Shown here piece by piece: positions 44,101 through 55,395 of a stretch of DNA of 64,000 bases. Location: the NCBI GenBank assembly GCA_020746875.1, contig JAGTJL010000025.1, forward strand, positions 558,001 to 622,000, given 5' to 3'. Positions within the stretch are counted from its first letter, which is position 1, and every line of letters begins with the position of its first letter. The notes under the pieces were generated by a model. That model was not told the origin of the DNA and did not search any database. It worked only from the letters and a program-made list of their open reading frames with translations. The DNA is from Rhexocercosporidium sp. MPI-PUGE-AT-0058 (Eukaryota > Ascomycota > Leotiomycetes > Helotiales). Made by a program: the position numbers and the translations under genes.

Positions 44101-44238
44101 CAGCGGCATCGAGCAGACTGGCCGAAGAGCAAAGAGCAAAGCTGGGGCTTAATTCTGGAGAAAGGAGGCGAGCCAAAAGCCGAGTTTGACGGGTCTGAAA
44201 AGGCTTGGGACTCGTTAGTCTGCTTCTTCTGGGGCTGA
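41103..44238 (+). pseudogene. NB-ARC/TPR STAND protein (fungal NLR-like) pseudogene
   Basis: Fragments read in order as one protein: an N-terminal helical segment (LGDVVDMLGEVQQKLEKLEG), an NB-ARC domain with P-loop GTGGVGKTQIARAF, Walker B region RWLIIYDNCD, sensor FILITSRK and GLPL-like DRLPLGIHV, a Ser/Asp-rich linker, VSLHRLVQEAVIYS, then TPR-like helices (YLYETGNDTTALTLLDF, LWMAMANLEGAAGNHEIALE, RLHFFMGQHEKAVERY, ALGNLEYAQCNIDLARTWY) and a C-terminal AWDSLVCFFWG ending at TGA 44236. Lesions are TAG 41232, a frame jump near 41460, TAG 41879, TAA 43021 and one or more frame jumps after about 44010. Intact relatives are cytoplasmic ATPase sensors implicated in heterokaryon incompatibility and defence. 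Some introns (for example 42624-42679, 43153-43201, 43693-43740) remain spliceable. Confidence 0.8.
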
Positions 44239-44460
44239 GGTGAGAACTTTGTACAACATAAGCATAGAAAATGGAAGGACGAGTGTGTAGAACAGAGAGA
44301 TCGAGCAGAAGTAGAAAAGGATTTGTAATCTCAAACTGGCATTCATGTGTCCAGCTAACAGGCTGTTTTGACGTATACTGCCCCATCGCTAATCAATAGC
44401 AAAATCAAAAGTAATCAGACTCCATACACCTCGCTAAAGCCATAATTCATTGTCGTGATA

Positions 44461-45689
44461 TCATACACTGAAGGATGAAATGTAGTACTGACGGGATTAG
44501 AATTCTCCTCAGAGCAGTGCAGAGCGTACTTACCGTCAAAACCGATTCATCAGCTCCGTCATAGTTGGACAGATATACATATAGAATCAGAGCATGCTCA
44601 TCAGAAAAACCTGCTCAGATCAGTACTGCCACCCAACCTGAAACATACAAAGAAACTCACAAGCAATAACCCTCCCACCCAATCTCCCAACACTAAGCAC
44701 CTTTCCCCAATCCCTCCCATCAATCCGAACAGTGGACCACGCATCCGGCCCCGCAGCCTTCAACTTGACACTTGGATGCTCATCCAGCGTCGCGCCCTCC
44801 TCAACCTGTCTCGGATCCAGTTCAGGATTATTCAACCCCGTCCACACGCTCGAGATATCCAACGAATCAGTCGCAATGCTCAACTTAAGACTCCCATGCA
44901 TATTAGCAGCCAACTCTAACTTCGGCGCCGCAGTGGAACTCCTCCCATTCGTCGTAGCCATAGCGAGCTTGGTGAAGCGATCGGATATGGCTTTCAGCTG
45001 GATGAGAGAAGGCAGGATGATATGTGCGTCTGATTCTCGCACGCGCGGTTCGTGGATTCCTTCTACGCTGTCTGCGGTCAGGACTCGAATCGGTATATCC
45101 TGCGTGACGATCGTCTCTCGATCCCTCCCTCCTATATTAGCATCCAAGCTCTCCTCGCGAAACGCATTGTCTCCGAACGGGTCTGGAGTGGATGCGGAGC
45201 CGTTTAGGAAGCCGTGACCGCTGTGACCGCTGCTGATGGTGTTGGTGATGATTGTTAGAGAGAGAACGGGCACGCCGTCCTTTTTTGTGAGGCGGATTGA
45301 GGCTGAGGAGGCGTTGATAGCGGATTTTAGGGCGCGGTGGAGGGGTGGGAGGGGGAGCTCAAGGTTGATTGTGTTGTTGGGGGCGGCGGACTGGATGGTG
45401 TAGTCTTCGAAGATGGAGTCGATTGAGAGGGATCTGATACGACTAATTATATGGTGGACATTAAGGAAGCACGGAGGATGAGTACTCACGCCCATACTTG
45501 CGTGCCTGTCTCGGGGATGATGGTGAAGCGTACGGCATCATTGTCGAGACGGACCCAAGCTACCTTTCCCAGGGAGGAAAGTGAGGCTGTGAGCTCTGGA
45601 TGCTGTCAGTTTAGAACTCATTGACATTGCAAAGAAAGTGACATGCTCGTGAATGTCTGGATATTCCGGACGGAGGTCTTGAATCTCAT
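44461..45689 (-). CDS. hus1: Hus1, subunit of the 9-1-1 DNA-damage checkpoint clamp
   Basis: Minus-strand exons 45689-45647, 45595-45490, 45433-44661, 44610-44534 and 44487-44461 give 341 residues. The start MRFKTSVRNIQTFT and SLGKVAWVRLDNDAVRFTII are classic for Hus1. FEDYTIQSAAPNNTINLELP and LHRALKSAINASSASIRLTK complete the first PCNA-like fold, and LILYVYLSNYDGADESVLT with YYISSFSV forms the end. Hus1 joins Rad1 and Rad9 in a ring that recruits checkpoint kinases to damaged DNA in the nucleus. The first intron appears to start with GC (GCATGT) instead of GT. No GT donor gives the correct KLTASLSSLG frame. A Ser/Gly-rich loop at about 130-150 is fungal-specific. Confidence 0.9.
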
Positions 45690-46231
45690 CGTGTTGGAGG
45701 GAGATTGTTGTAGATGCTGATATTGGCTGGGCCGGAAGACGCGTGAGACACGCGCGGTAAGGTGACCAATCCACTAGCGTCAATTTCAACATCACTTCAA
45801 CATCACTCCATCGTCACTTCATCGGCCTCGATTCTGTTCATCTGTCTCGACTCGATGTTCAAATTCGCATAAGAATAATATCAATATTCGTAATCCTGGA
45901 TATAGACCAAGACAGATCCACGGTATTTTTGATCTTATTCTCATTATCGTAATCCAGGGTTTTGTTGAGAATGTCAGACCTAGGTCTTGGATTGAGACTC
46001 ACCGTTCGCATCAAAACTTGCACAGATAACCATTGGTAAAATCACACATTTTGCTGATCTTATATCTACAGTCGCTTGCCATCCTCATCTCATCCTCGCT
46101 CATCTTATCCTCGCTTTAAATCAAATACACAGCCCAGTTCTCCCACTGTCCTAAAGACAACTTGATACTTTTAGAATAAAAAAGAAATTAAAAAAAAGGA
46201 AGCAAAAACAAGATCAGCACCCGGGCCATCC
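45690..46231. other. intergenic region upstream of hus1
   Basis: 542 bp holding the hus1 promoter and the 3' flank of the gene at 46.2 kb. AT-rich with an A-tract near 46190. No gene seen. Confidence 0.4.
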
Positions 46232-48105
46232 CTACTTCTCATACAGTCTTCGTCCCTCCTCTCTCGTCTTGCTCAAAGCACGTACTGTGCCCGCCTGCTC
46301 TCCGAAAACACTGTTCTCACTGCTTTCCGCACTGCTGGATCTCGCCTCGCTTGCTGCTTGCATGGTAGGAGATTGCGAGATGCGATTTTGATCGTAAACG
46401 TTGAGGATTCGAGAGAAACTGGTATCCTGGAATCGGTCTGTATTGAGAAGAGGAGCAGAGGTGTGGCGGCTGGCCAAATTTCCTTTGAATGATGCCCATA
46501 TTGGGAGGGTTGATCCGGAGTAGGAGGGGGGAGATTGCTGGGCGGATGGGAGGGGAGAGGCCTCAGTTACCGTGAATTGGGGGTGGGCTGGGCCCAAAGC
46601 TCTTGGTGTAGCGAATCCCTATCCGGTATGTTAGTAATTACTACTTTCCAATGTTGCAAGATCTGGTCAGGACATTGGAATTCCCATTCTGGACACGGAA
46701 TAGGGGGGTCTGGATCTTCTAGGGCGTACTGACCTCTTCTTCGGCTGCTAGTGCTGCTCTTGGTGTTCTTTGCTCGTAAAAAGGGGCTCCAAAACGCCAG
46801 AAAGTATGGACTTCTCCGCTGTCGACATCGCCGCCCAAAATCGTCTCACCCCGGCGTCTATCTTCGTCATTTCGTCGGTCCAACTCCAAACCCCACTCAA
46901 GAGCCGCACGGCGCTGTGTTTTGCGGTGTGACTTATAATACTTTGGATCCGGATTACGGTCGATCCGACGGCCTCTCTGAATGTCCTCAGAATGTCTAGG
47001 GACATTCAAAGAGGCGCCGGATCTTCCGTATCCCCCGTGTCCATGGATCTGGTGGTGCTGGCGGTTTCCGAAGTCACGAGCTCCACTTGGGACATTGAGA
47101 TACTGCAACATGGAGGTGTGGCCCTCGGCCTGGTAGTCCCGACCTCCAATGTCCTGGGTTCTTCTTGGGACATTAGAATATCCTGGTGGATAACCAGGTT
47201 CTTGAGGTCCAGGGTAGAAGGTGCCTCTGCTGTAGTAAATTGGTCCCTCTTCCTCAATGTCCTCAGAGACATTGGTGGCATTGGCTGGGCTCTCGTTCTG
47301 GTCACCGATCAAGGCATTGAGGAGGGCACCCTGGTGCTGATCCAATGCCGTAGCACTCTTTTGTGACATTGCTGGACCACGGTTTTCGCCGAACCGGGTA
47401 TCGGTGGAATCGCCGGTATGGGCTTCGCCAGGTCTCTCTGATAAGTGTCGGACGAGACTCCGGACATGTGGAATTACCTCTACTGAGGCATATTGGCTAG
47501 GCACAACTCGATAGAAGTTTCCATCCGGATATCGCACTTGCTGTAGGCTTCTTGGATCCGGCTGGTGAGTGCGGAAGTTCTTGTATTCGGCATTGGCGTT
47601 AGTAGGAGCATTGTGTGCCTGGCCATTGCTCAATTGCAGATCTCTGACAGCCTGGTTGATTTCGTTGAATTGGCTATCAAAAGCAGGGCCAAATGGTTCT
47701 GCAACAAGATCCTGTTATTGCTGTTAGTTGTGCTTAAAAAGCTTTCCGCGTTAACTTGCATTAGGACCGAAAGTAAGAGAAGTGCCATTGGGATACGTGC
47801 GAGTCTGTTGTTGGTCTGCTGGGCCTACTCGGTGGTAGTACTTCAAGCTGTCAGTATACCAGTCTTGCATTCATAGAAGTCTCTATGTGTCTTACCTGTG
47901 CTCTTCCTTCTGAAGGAGTAGGTGGTCGAGCGTCACCCATCAGTCCCCACGGCAAATCACTATTGCTTCCCGCTAAATTAGAAGTGCCAAGGGCTGTATG
48001 CGGCTGTAAATCAAGTTGGCGTCTTTTATAACGCTCCTCGGGTCTTGCTGATCTGACTGGATTAGGTCTAATCAATCGGTTATTGTTATGATTATTGTGA
48101 GACAT
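46232..48105 (-). CDS. long disordered protein with a repeated NVP motif, unknown function
   Basis: Minus-strand exons 48105-47896, 47840-47756, 47698-46734 and 46618-46232 give 548 residues. The third exon start was placed after TTGCAG to keep phase (NAKPFGPAFDSQF). The sequence is rich in Asn, Gln, Pro, Arg and Ser with no hydrophobic core, signal or known domain. It holds three imperfect internal copies of a ~35-residue unit with a shared centre: SNVPRRTQDIGGR, LNVPSGARDFGNR and LNVPRHSEDIQRG. The two segments YPNGTSLTFGPN and RYPDGNFYRVVPSQY are also similar to each other. The intact frame over four exons argues that it is real. A nuclear or RNP-granule role would be a guess; I make no functional claim. 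Confidence 0.65.
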
Positions 48106-49062
48106 CTTGTCTGTTGCTTTTGCTGTTCAAGGAGATCGTGTTGTTTTGTTTTGGTTTGCTTTGTGCCTTGGCGTTTGCGTGAACTGCGGGCAGACTCTGT
48201 GCAGATCTAGATATCTATCAAAAGAGACAAGTCGCGGGGGAGTTGTGTGAGAAGAGATGTGTTGCAGCAAGAAAGTAATCTTTTCTATGCTGGTATTGGA
48301 GCTGGTATCGTTTTCTTTGGGGTCTTTGCGTGTGTGTAGCGTGTACAAGAACGTTCTTGGGATCCATATAGCTATCAAGAAGACAGGTCGTGATTGTAAG
48401 GGACAAGACGGATCGCGTAGCAACAAAGATCGCAGTTGGTCTTGGTTGATTATTTTCTCGAAGACGCGAAAAATAAGGAGAAGGTAGGCCTAATACTCGA
48501 GTGGTAGGTGTTGAGGTCGCTAAAAATCACAATCCTCAAGGAAGATTTTTGAAGTGCCTAAACAGGCCAACCCATATCAGCTTATCACCCTCCGAAGAAC
48601 GGACAGAAGCGCTGTGAATGGCGACAGAAAGACCAGATGTGGAAACAGTTTTTCCATGTGATCGCGTGCACTTGCTTCTTTGTGATGCGGGGGGAAAGGA
48701 GCGCGGGATTGACTTACTGGTTGTGATTCTGAAAGATATACCTTCAATTAAAGATTCAAAGACTCGTCACTGTCTTCTTGAAAGTCACGAATAGAGGCGA
48801 GTGTGTCGTCGTTGCTTTGATACTCGCTGCTGTGTTGGGCTGTCATTGGCTGGATTGAAGAAATGGTGGGAGCCAGAGCCGAGAGACAGGGGTCCTACTT
48901 CTGCTATCTTAGTAAACAATCCGCTATCCGGGAATAATAACGCGCGCTGCTTTGGAAAAATGTTACATACCTTCCTAAGCAAGCTATTTGCGAAGAGGGA
49001 TCTCCACGATACCTTCGACAAGTCGTAAGTGTCACAACGATCGTGGAATCCCTTTGGCTACT

Positions 49063-49550
49063 TGAAACTCTGTTGAGGCCTTCTGTTGACATCGACGGTC
49101 CGCCAAAGTTGCAAATCAGCGAAAGGAAAGGCTCCGATGGAACACTGCGTCCTTCCCTAATGATGAGAATGGCAACTAGCAAGTACCAAGGACCCCGAAG
49201 AGCCTCTTTGGTATTCAACGCTCTCCAAGATTCTCTTGTTGATACTGACGAAGCTGCTAAATTTACAGATCGGCGAGAACAGCCACCTTCAATAACTCTG
49301 TGCCTGACTTTTTCGGTGGGATTGACAATTTGCAAGTGTCAAAGCTACAGCAGAGTTCACTCAAGGGTTCAAACGTCCTTGGGGGCATCTGTTGACATTG
49401 GCGAAGCTATCATAGTTGCAGAGGAGCCAGGAAAACCCTCTCTGACGGCTCATTTCAAGCCACTCTCAATATTGGATTGACCATCTGTAGTGTAAAGCAA
49501 CCCCAAAGCCTCATCAAGGATTGAGCATAATTGGAAAGCCTCCTGATAGA
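49063..49550 (+). repeat. diverged ~151-bp tandem repeat, possible TPR-array relic
   Basis: Three copies of a unit centred on TGTTGACATYGRCGAAGCT-like sequence start near 49085, 49237 and 49388 (spacing about 152 and 151 bp). Copies 2 and 3 also share a segment like GGATTGACMATYTG near their ends. Translated, copies give DEAAKFTDR and GEAIIVAEE, which resemble the EAI helix of fungal TPR units, but frames shift between copies. It may be the remains of a TPR-repeat gene. Confidence 0.4.
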
Positions 49551-51049
49551 GCTGGAGAACTTGCAAGTCAGTCAGAAACCCCTAATTCAAAGTCTGAGGA
49601 ACCTTGCTGATCAAGTGATTAACTAACAGCTTAGACAGAAGCCTCCTCCTCCTCAACAGCAACTAAGTCCTCAAGAACTTCTACGAGAGCACCGCTGTTG
49701 AGCTGCGTCGCTTGCAAATTAGCCATGAACAACTACCTCGACTTGCTTCGGAAGTTACAAATCTCGATACATCAAACCCTGCACACTTTTCCACTAAGTT
49801 AGAAGTCTGGGGGACGACCGATCCTAAGAAGGACGCAAGCCGAATTCAAGCGAGAATATACTGTAGAGGTAGCAGATTAGACACACACTCCCAAGAACTC
49901 TTGCAAGCCCGGAAACGAAATAAAGAACTTACCAGTCTCTAGGTCTATCATTTCAATTCATCCTATACTCAATGAGTACTCAATGATTCCGTCTCGAAAG
50001 CATAAATCCTCATATTTCCCACAACCTCCCAAACCTCCTCATCACAACAGTAGAGGTAGCAAAGACAGTAAAGGAAAGTCCTTTGGTACAAAAGGACTGC
50101 CCCCTACCATCTGCGAGCGTCCTAGGTCTGTGACTTCAATTGCACGGAAACTCGCAGTTGTTTCGAATCTACTGGGGGCACGACTCTTACCCTTCGCCCA
50201 CCATCATCAACCAAGCGAGCGGGGATGGAAACGAGGATCCCTATACACACAGCTCTGCTACTGGACTCGGGCTGTAAATCTAAGGTCTAGGACGTTGGGA
50301 GATCTGCAGTAGATTAGGCATGGAACATGCGTTGGACAAAACAACGGGGAAGTGTCGGACTTACAGACTTCGCCCGTTCTAGTCTTGTACCATGCCGAAC
50401 AACTTAGACCCTCCCAACGTTCAGGACCGGGATACAGTTCAGATACCCAGAATGAAGAGGAATCAAATATCGCAGGCTGAGGTGGTGACATAACTTGGGT
50501 ATGAACGTGGGAGCTTGTAGCTGGGATAATCACTGCCCGGATCTGCAGGGCATAACTGAGGCATGATGGATTCTGTAGCCGTCATTCCCAATTTGAAGTA
50601 GCTGCATAAGGTCGGAAGACAGTATATCGCTTGAATCGCTTGGATGATTCGAGAGTATTCTCCGGGTCTGCAGAACTGGTCAACACATTTAAGTGCTGAA
50701 ACTCGAACCAGCCTCAGGGGAAGCGAGCATCATAACCGAGAAACTCTTGAACCCCTGGACAGGTAAACATATTAGCGAGCTGTCTTATTCGAACTGTGAG
50801 GTTGTCCTTTTTTCTCTGCAGAATTCTGGCGTTTTTGGTCTGCTAGGGTTTCAATTATATCGAGACATACCTGTTTATCCTTCTCGTATTTTATCTCCTC
50901 AAAGAAAATCTCTTGAACAAAGTGGTTGTCCGGATGGAGAAGGACTTCAAATCCGGTTCCACTATCTCATCTGAAAGGAGTCGTGTCTCCTTAGATAATA
51001 TTAGATGCTGCTAGCTGCTGGAGCAAGGTTGGAGGTTGTTGAGGCTTGG

Positions 51050-51850
51050 TGTCTTAGAGACACTACAAGCTTGACTGCTGGACGTTGGCCGTTAGCGGTT
51101 GGACGCTGGAGTTCGTTGAGTGAAGGTTCCAGGACACCCAATATATGGACACAATGTATAGATAACGAGCGACTGGCCTTAACAAGGAATCCGCAGCTTA
51201 GTGATGTTTTCCTCAAGACCCCAGAGAGAAGATGCCACGCTTTGTCTTTTGAAGTAGGTGGCAGCTTGCGGATCGCGTGATTTGAAGTTGGAGCGGAGTG
51301 AAGCTGTTAAGTGAAGTTTCCAGAGCTTAAAGACAACAAAGCCTAACTCTTCTTACTCACCGTCACTCAGTGACGTGCAAAACTCTGACTCGTTGAGGTT
51401 CTGCAAAGTAGGTCTTTCGTCATGGGTTGTGGGTTGTTGGTTGCGTGCCGAGCTTTGGAGTGGACTTAACATGTCGAGTTGAGGTTCCCAAAGCTCAAAT
51501 ATATACCTAGATTAACTTGATTTAGTCCTTCATCACAAAAAGCATAATAATCTTTCGCCCTTTAAGCCTCTGATAGAATAGTCTATTGTCGTGTTGTGCG
51601 GATTGTGCGTCAAGTCGTGCAGGAGTGGACTGGAGTTGTCTGGAGTTGTTGAGGAGACGATCCCAGAGCTCAAACATATACCTAATTTTACTTAGTAATT
51701 CACAACCAAGTCACACGTATCGCTTTGAGTCTTTGTGGCTCTAAAGTCTTTGTTTCTCGATGTGAATTGTGCATTCAACGTGGACGTGCAGTGAAGTTGT
51801 GGAGTAAAAGTTAACAGAGTGTCAGACACACATACACTAACTTCGTTTGG
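51050..51850 (+). repeat. diverged tandem repeat of about 155-190 bp, roughly five copies
   Basis: Recurrent block: G-T-rich stretch, then GTTGAG, then CCCARAGCTCAAAYATATACCTA. The two best copies have the CCCA at 51487 and 51662 (175 bp apart). Weaker copies occur near 51130, 51320 and 51818. No coding frame runs through the array. The unit type and origin are unknown. Confidence 0.5.
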
Positions 51851-53846
51851 GTATTATCTAAAATTCAGTATACACTTTTTGAGCTTCGGGAACTCTGAGT
51901 TCATTGTCTGTGAGAGTCAGTCGTGGAGAGGTTGTCAGGTTGTCAGGCGTCGAATACCTAGCCAGAGTTGGCATAGGCATTGACTATTGAGTAGTGTACC
52001 ACAGTCTGAGCCTTTGGAACTCTACGTTTCTCGTAGATCAGACGTTATAGAATTTTTCAGAGTAGAATGCAATTTGAAAATCTCGAGTCAAAAATAGAGC
52101 AAGGTTTAGCCAGAATAATTGAGCATCACGGTAGGACAGCTACGGTGGTGTAAAACGCCATGCTGTGCTTCTCGGCATATAGCATTAGAGGTTTGTCATT
52201 ATTGGAGTGGTGAGAGAGATGCGGAAGAAGTGGTGGAAGACGTTGCAAAAAAGCTCACGGTGAGAGCTCGTGGAAGATCTTGGGGAAGAAATGAGTTGTG
52301 GGAGGGCATATGTAGCTAGGGGATCTTTCAAAAGCAGCTGTGAAAAAACGTGTAAAAGAGAGGCGGGAAAAGAAGTAATTGGATACGATTATGAAGGAAG
52401 TCGTAGGAGAAAGTCGTGGACAGGAGTAGTTGGGAAAGTTGTGGAGGAAGTGGTAGTTGGAAAATTCGAGGGCGAGAATGCAGAAGAAGTCTCCACCACA
52501 GCCATTACATAGGTTGCCAGAGTCCAGGCCACCACTGCTGTATACTTTTACTGGGTTGAAAGGCTTATTTTGAAGGGTGCAATTTGACAGTTATGAGGAA
52601 TTCCTTACCTGCTAAACAAATGAACGAATTCTAGTTTCATTTTGGGGGGTTTAAAATTCTAGCACTTCGATGACATACACCATAGATCAAGAGAACGAAT
52701 ATAGAAAGCAAGAAGCTTTTTCTAGATTTAAAAATTTAGGCTTTTGATTACTCGGTGATGTTTGATTGGAATCTGAACATATCTAGGTCAGGCTGACAGC
52801 CGCTATCTAAATCAAACTTCGCAGAACACCTGCGGTCGGAAACACAGCGCTCTAACCAGCACTTGATGAGCATTTGGTCATTGGCTGATGAAAGAGTAGT
52901 AGGCGTTTAATGAACACTTGATCGGAATATTAATACTCTTTAGTACTTCACTGCAAAATACATAAGTATGAAGTTATACCATCCGAAGAGTGTATAACAG
53001 AACCAGCTACTTTAACCAAGTCACCAAACCATCAACGGAACCGCGTTAAACAAACCCAAATTAGAGTCAACTTTGAACTTTATTTTTATCCCTTGCGGAG
53101 TCTTGATTGGAACAGTATCTGAGATGTAAGATTACTTTGGATAGATCGAGCCGAGTTCCTTCAGCATTTTATCCTGGGCAACTTGTATTTGTCTACGCAT
53201 TCTGGGTGCAAGTGCGTCAAGTAAAGAGCATCTGAGTGTTTATTTCTATGTCTTTTGATCACAGTTTGAGTTCAATGCAGAAGAAGCCGCGTCATAGCTC
53301 ACGTCTAACTTATAGTTATTTGAGCATGGTGTGATGAAATTTAGAGGCTTCGACCAGAGTCTTTGTTGTGTTCATTCTGATCATGTCTCAAAAAGCCGGC
53401 GGTTTATAGAAGCCAAATGAGGGGATTTTGTTACTACAGTGACAGAAAAAATCAAGCGACTCGATCTTAGTCGCTCCTTTACGTGGGCATCTGCTAACTT
53501 CCTCCTTCCCGCCCATCCTTTAGCTTTGGTTATTCTTTGAGGCTCTGCATATAAAAGTAAGCAAACATCCGGCAGATTCACGGGAGACAGAGTGACAAGA
53601 TTGCAGTCATCAATCACAACAAATGCATGGAGCAGAGGATTCAACAGAAAAGGCTCAACAATCCAAGAAATCAAGAAACACTATCTCATTTTCAGTCTAC
53701 GCAGCAGCTACTAAACTCTTCAATCCTACAAGAAACAAACACTCTATTCCCCACTCCGACCCTCATCTCTCAACGCCCCAATCAACGCCCATCTCACGCC
53801 ATTCAATCTCAATCTCGGTCTCTCAACACCCAGTACTGTCGACCCC

Positions 53847-54763
53847 TCACTTGATCTTCTTCGGTCCAGCATCCAAATCATAAATCTTCTTAATCTCCTT
53901 CAAACACTCCTCGAAATCCAGCTTCAAATCCTTCAACAGCCCATCCTTAAGATCGAACACCCAAGCATGCACGATCGGATAGCCATTATGCGTGTAGCTC
54001 TGCTGGACAACGGCGGTCTTGATGACGTTGCGGCACTGTTCCAGGACATTGAGCTCGATCAGGCGTCGGTACTTGGCTTCGGCGTCAGTGTACGTATCGA
54101 GCTCTTTCTCGTGCAGGCGGTAGACGTCGCGAATGCCTCGCAGCCAGGGATTGAGGAGGCCCATGTCGGTGTTGGAGAGGGCAGCTTGGACGCCGCCACA
54201 GATGTAGTGTCCACAAACGACGATGTGCTTGACGTGTAGATGGGCGACGGCTGCTCTGGTGTTTAGTATGAAGTTTTTTGTCTGGATGCACGAGAAATGC
54301 AAGGAAGTCACATGAGCGGGCTTGTGTGTTACAACCATACCACTCCAGGTAGCTACAATGGAAGCTACGTACCGTATTCAATGACGGACATGACGTTGAG
54401 ATCAGTGTTAGGGACTAGATTGGCAATGTTGCGATGGACGAAGACCTCGCCGGCATCAAGTCCCATGATCTCATTGGCGGGCACACGACTGTCGCTGCAT
54501 CCGATATACCTGGCCGGCAAGTCAAGTCAGCACAAGCTCAAGCTCGTTCTTCACGTCAAAGGCAATGGAAATATTATATACAATGGTAGGAGAAAGAGAT
54601 TTCCTCACAAATAATCAGGCTTCTGACCCGACGACAGCTTCGCGAAGAAATCCGAGTCCGCGGAGACCTTCGAGTCAACCCACGCCTTGTTGTTGACGAA
54701 GATGCGCTCCTGGCTCTCCTTCAGAAACTGGGAGACGTTGTCGAGGTTCTCCTGGGAATCCAT
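53847..54763 (-). CDS. beta-class carbonic anhydrase
   Basis: Minus-strand exons 54763-54609, 54509-54373 and 54250-53847 give 231 residues. The zinc and catalytic residues are present: Cys56, Asp58 and Arg60 in [11 protein letters not shown], and His112 with Cys115 in [26 protein letters not shown] lies between them. The acceptor of the last intron was set after GAGCAG to give [12 protein letters not shown] with the family spacing. No organelle signal is obvious, so it is probably cytosolic, supplying bicarbonate for carboxylations and CO2 sensing like yeast Nce103. The start at [10 protein letters not shown] is preferred over longer in-frame ATGs because the upstream frame is Phe/Ser low-complexity sequence. 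Confidence 0.93.
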
Positions 54764-55395
54764 GGTGTTTGAATTCGGCCGTAGGTTTTTGGTGATTCTT
54801 GCTTGGCTTATTTGTTTGGATTGGTGGGCAGTGTAGGGGGAGAAGTGAGGGGATTCGGAGATGAGATGAGGTGGAGGGGTAGATAAGAAGAAGAAAAAAA
54901 AGCGAGAGATGTCGGAATAAAGTGAGGGGCAAAACGTCATTTAATTAGTGTTACACGGCTACACTTTTAGTCCGCCGCCAATGTCTTGCTTCTCGTTGCA
55001 CTACAGTACGCGCATCAATTACGATGGCAGTTGCCGCAGCCAAGCTCCAACAAACTTACTTACTGGGAGTTGATCTGTTGCGATGCGGGATCGATCGACT
55101 GACTTTCAGCCAGCATGAGCTTACCTACTTAGTAGACAGTCAGTTTGTTGACCTACCTCGGTACTTATGAGAGTTATATGAATACCGCAAGCGACTGTCG
55201 ACTTTTCACTATTGGCACTGTCACAAGGATTAATCAATTATCGGCACGAATGAATCTATTCACAAGCACCCATCTCCTCCCGCCGCTAATGGTATCATCA
55301 CCACCACCACCACCACCACCACAACAACAACAGTATATCATCTATACATATTCCAAAACCCACGCTGCCGTTCGCTATGCAATCAATACTGTACA
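54764..55395. other. intergenic region with a microsatellite
   Basis: About 630 bp upstream of the carbonic anhydrase and downstream of trs120. Apart from the CAC/CAA microsatellite nothing coding is seen. Confidence 0.4.
55294..55333 (+). repeat. ATC/ACC/ACA trinucleotide microsatellite
   Basis: Two ATC units, about eight ACC units, then four ACA-type units in an unbroken 40-bp run, outside any gene. It is likely length-variable between strains. Confidence 0.85.

Larger units (their letters stand above)
48106..53846. other. 5.7-kb gene-poor region with diverged repeats
   Basis: No intact gene is visible on either strand. Frames of 60-145 codons exist but lack domain patterns and gene-like extension. 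Two repeat groups lie here (about 49.07-49.55 kb and 51.05-51.85 kb, listed separately). The rest is AT-richer than the gene blocks, especially 52.6-53.4 kb. Confidence 0.55.

Noticed and set aside
41103..44238. STAND protein split into several real genes
   Set aside because: The pieces follow the order of a single NB-ARC/TPR protein, share splice-phase logic, and the breaks are point stops and frame jumps rather than gene ends with promoters.
52119..52512. Purine-rich frames of 66 and 80 codons
   Set aside because: Composition (Gly/Glu/Val/Lys runs) is explained by the biased DNA and the frames overlap each other.
54605..54940. N-terminal extension of the carbonic anhydrase starting at an upstream ATG
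   Set aside because: The extra residues are Phe/Ser/Pro low-complexity. Family homology and a good context start at the ATG at 54763.
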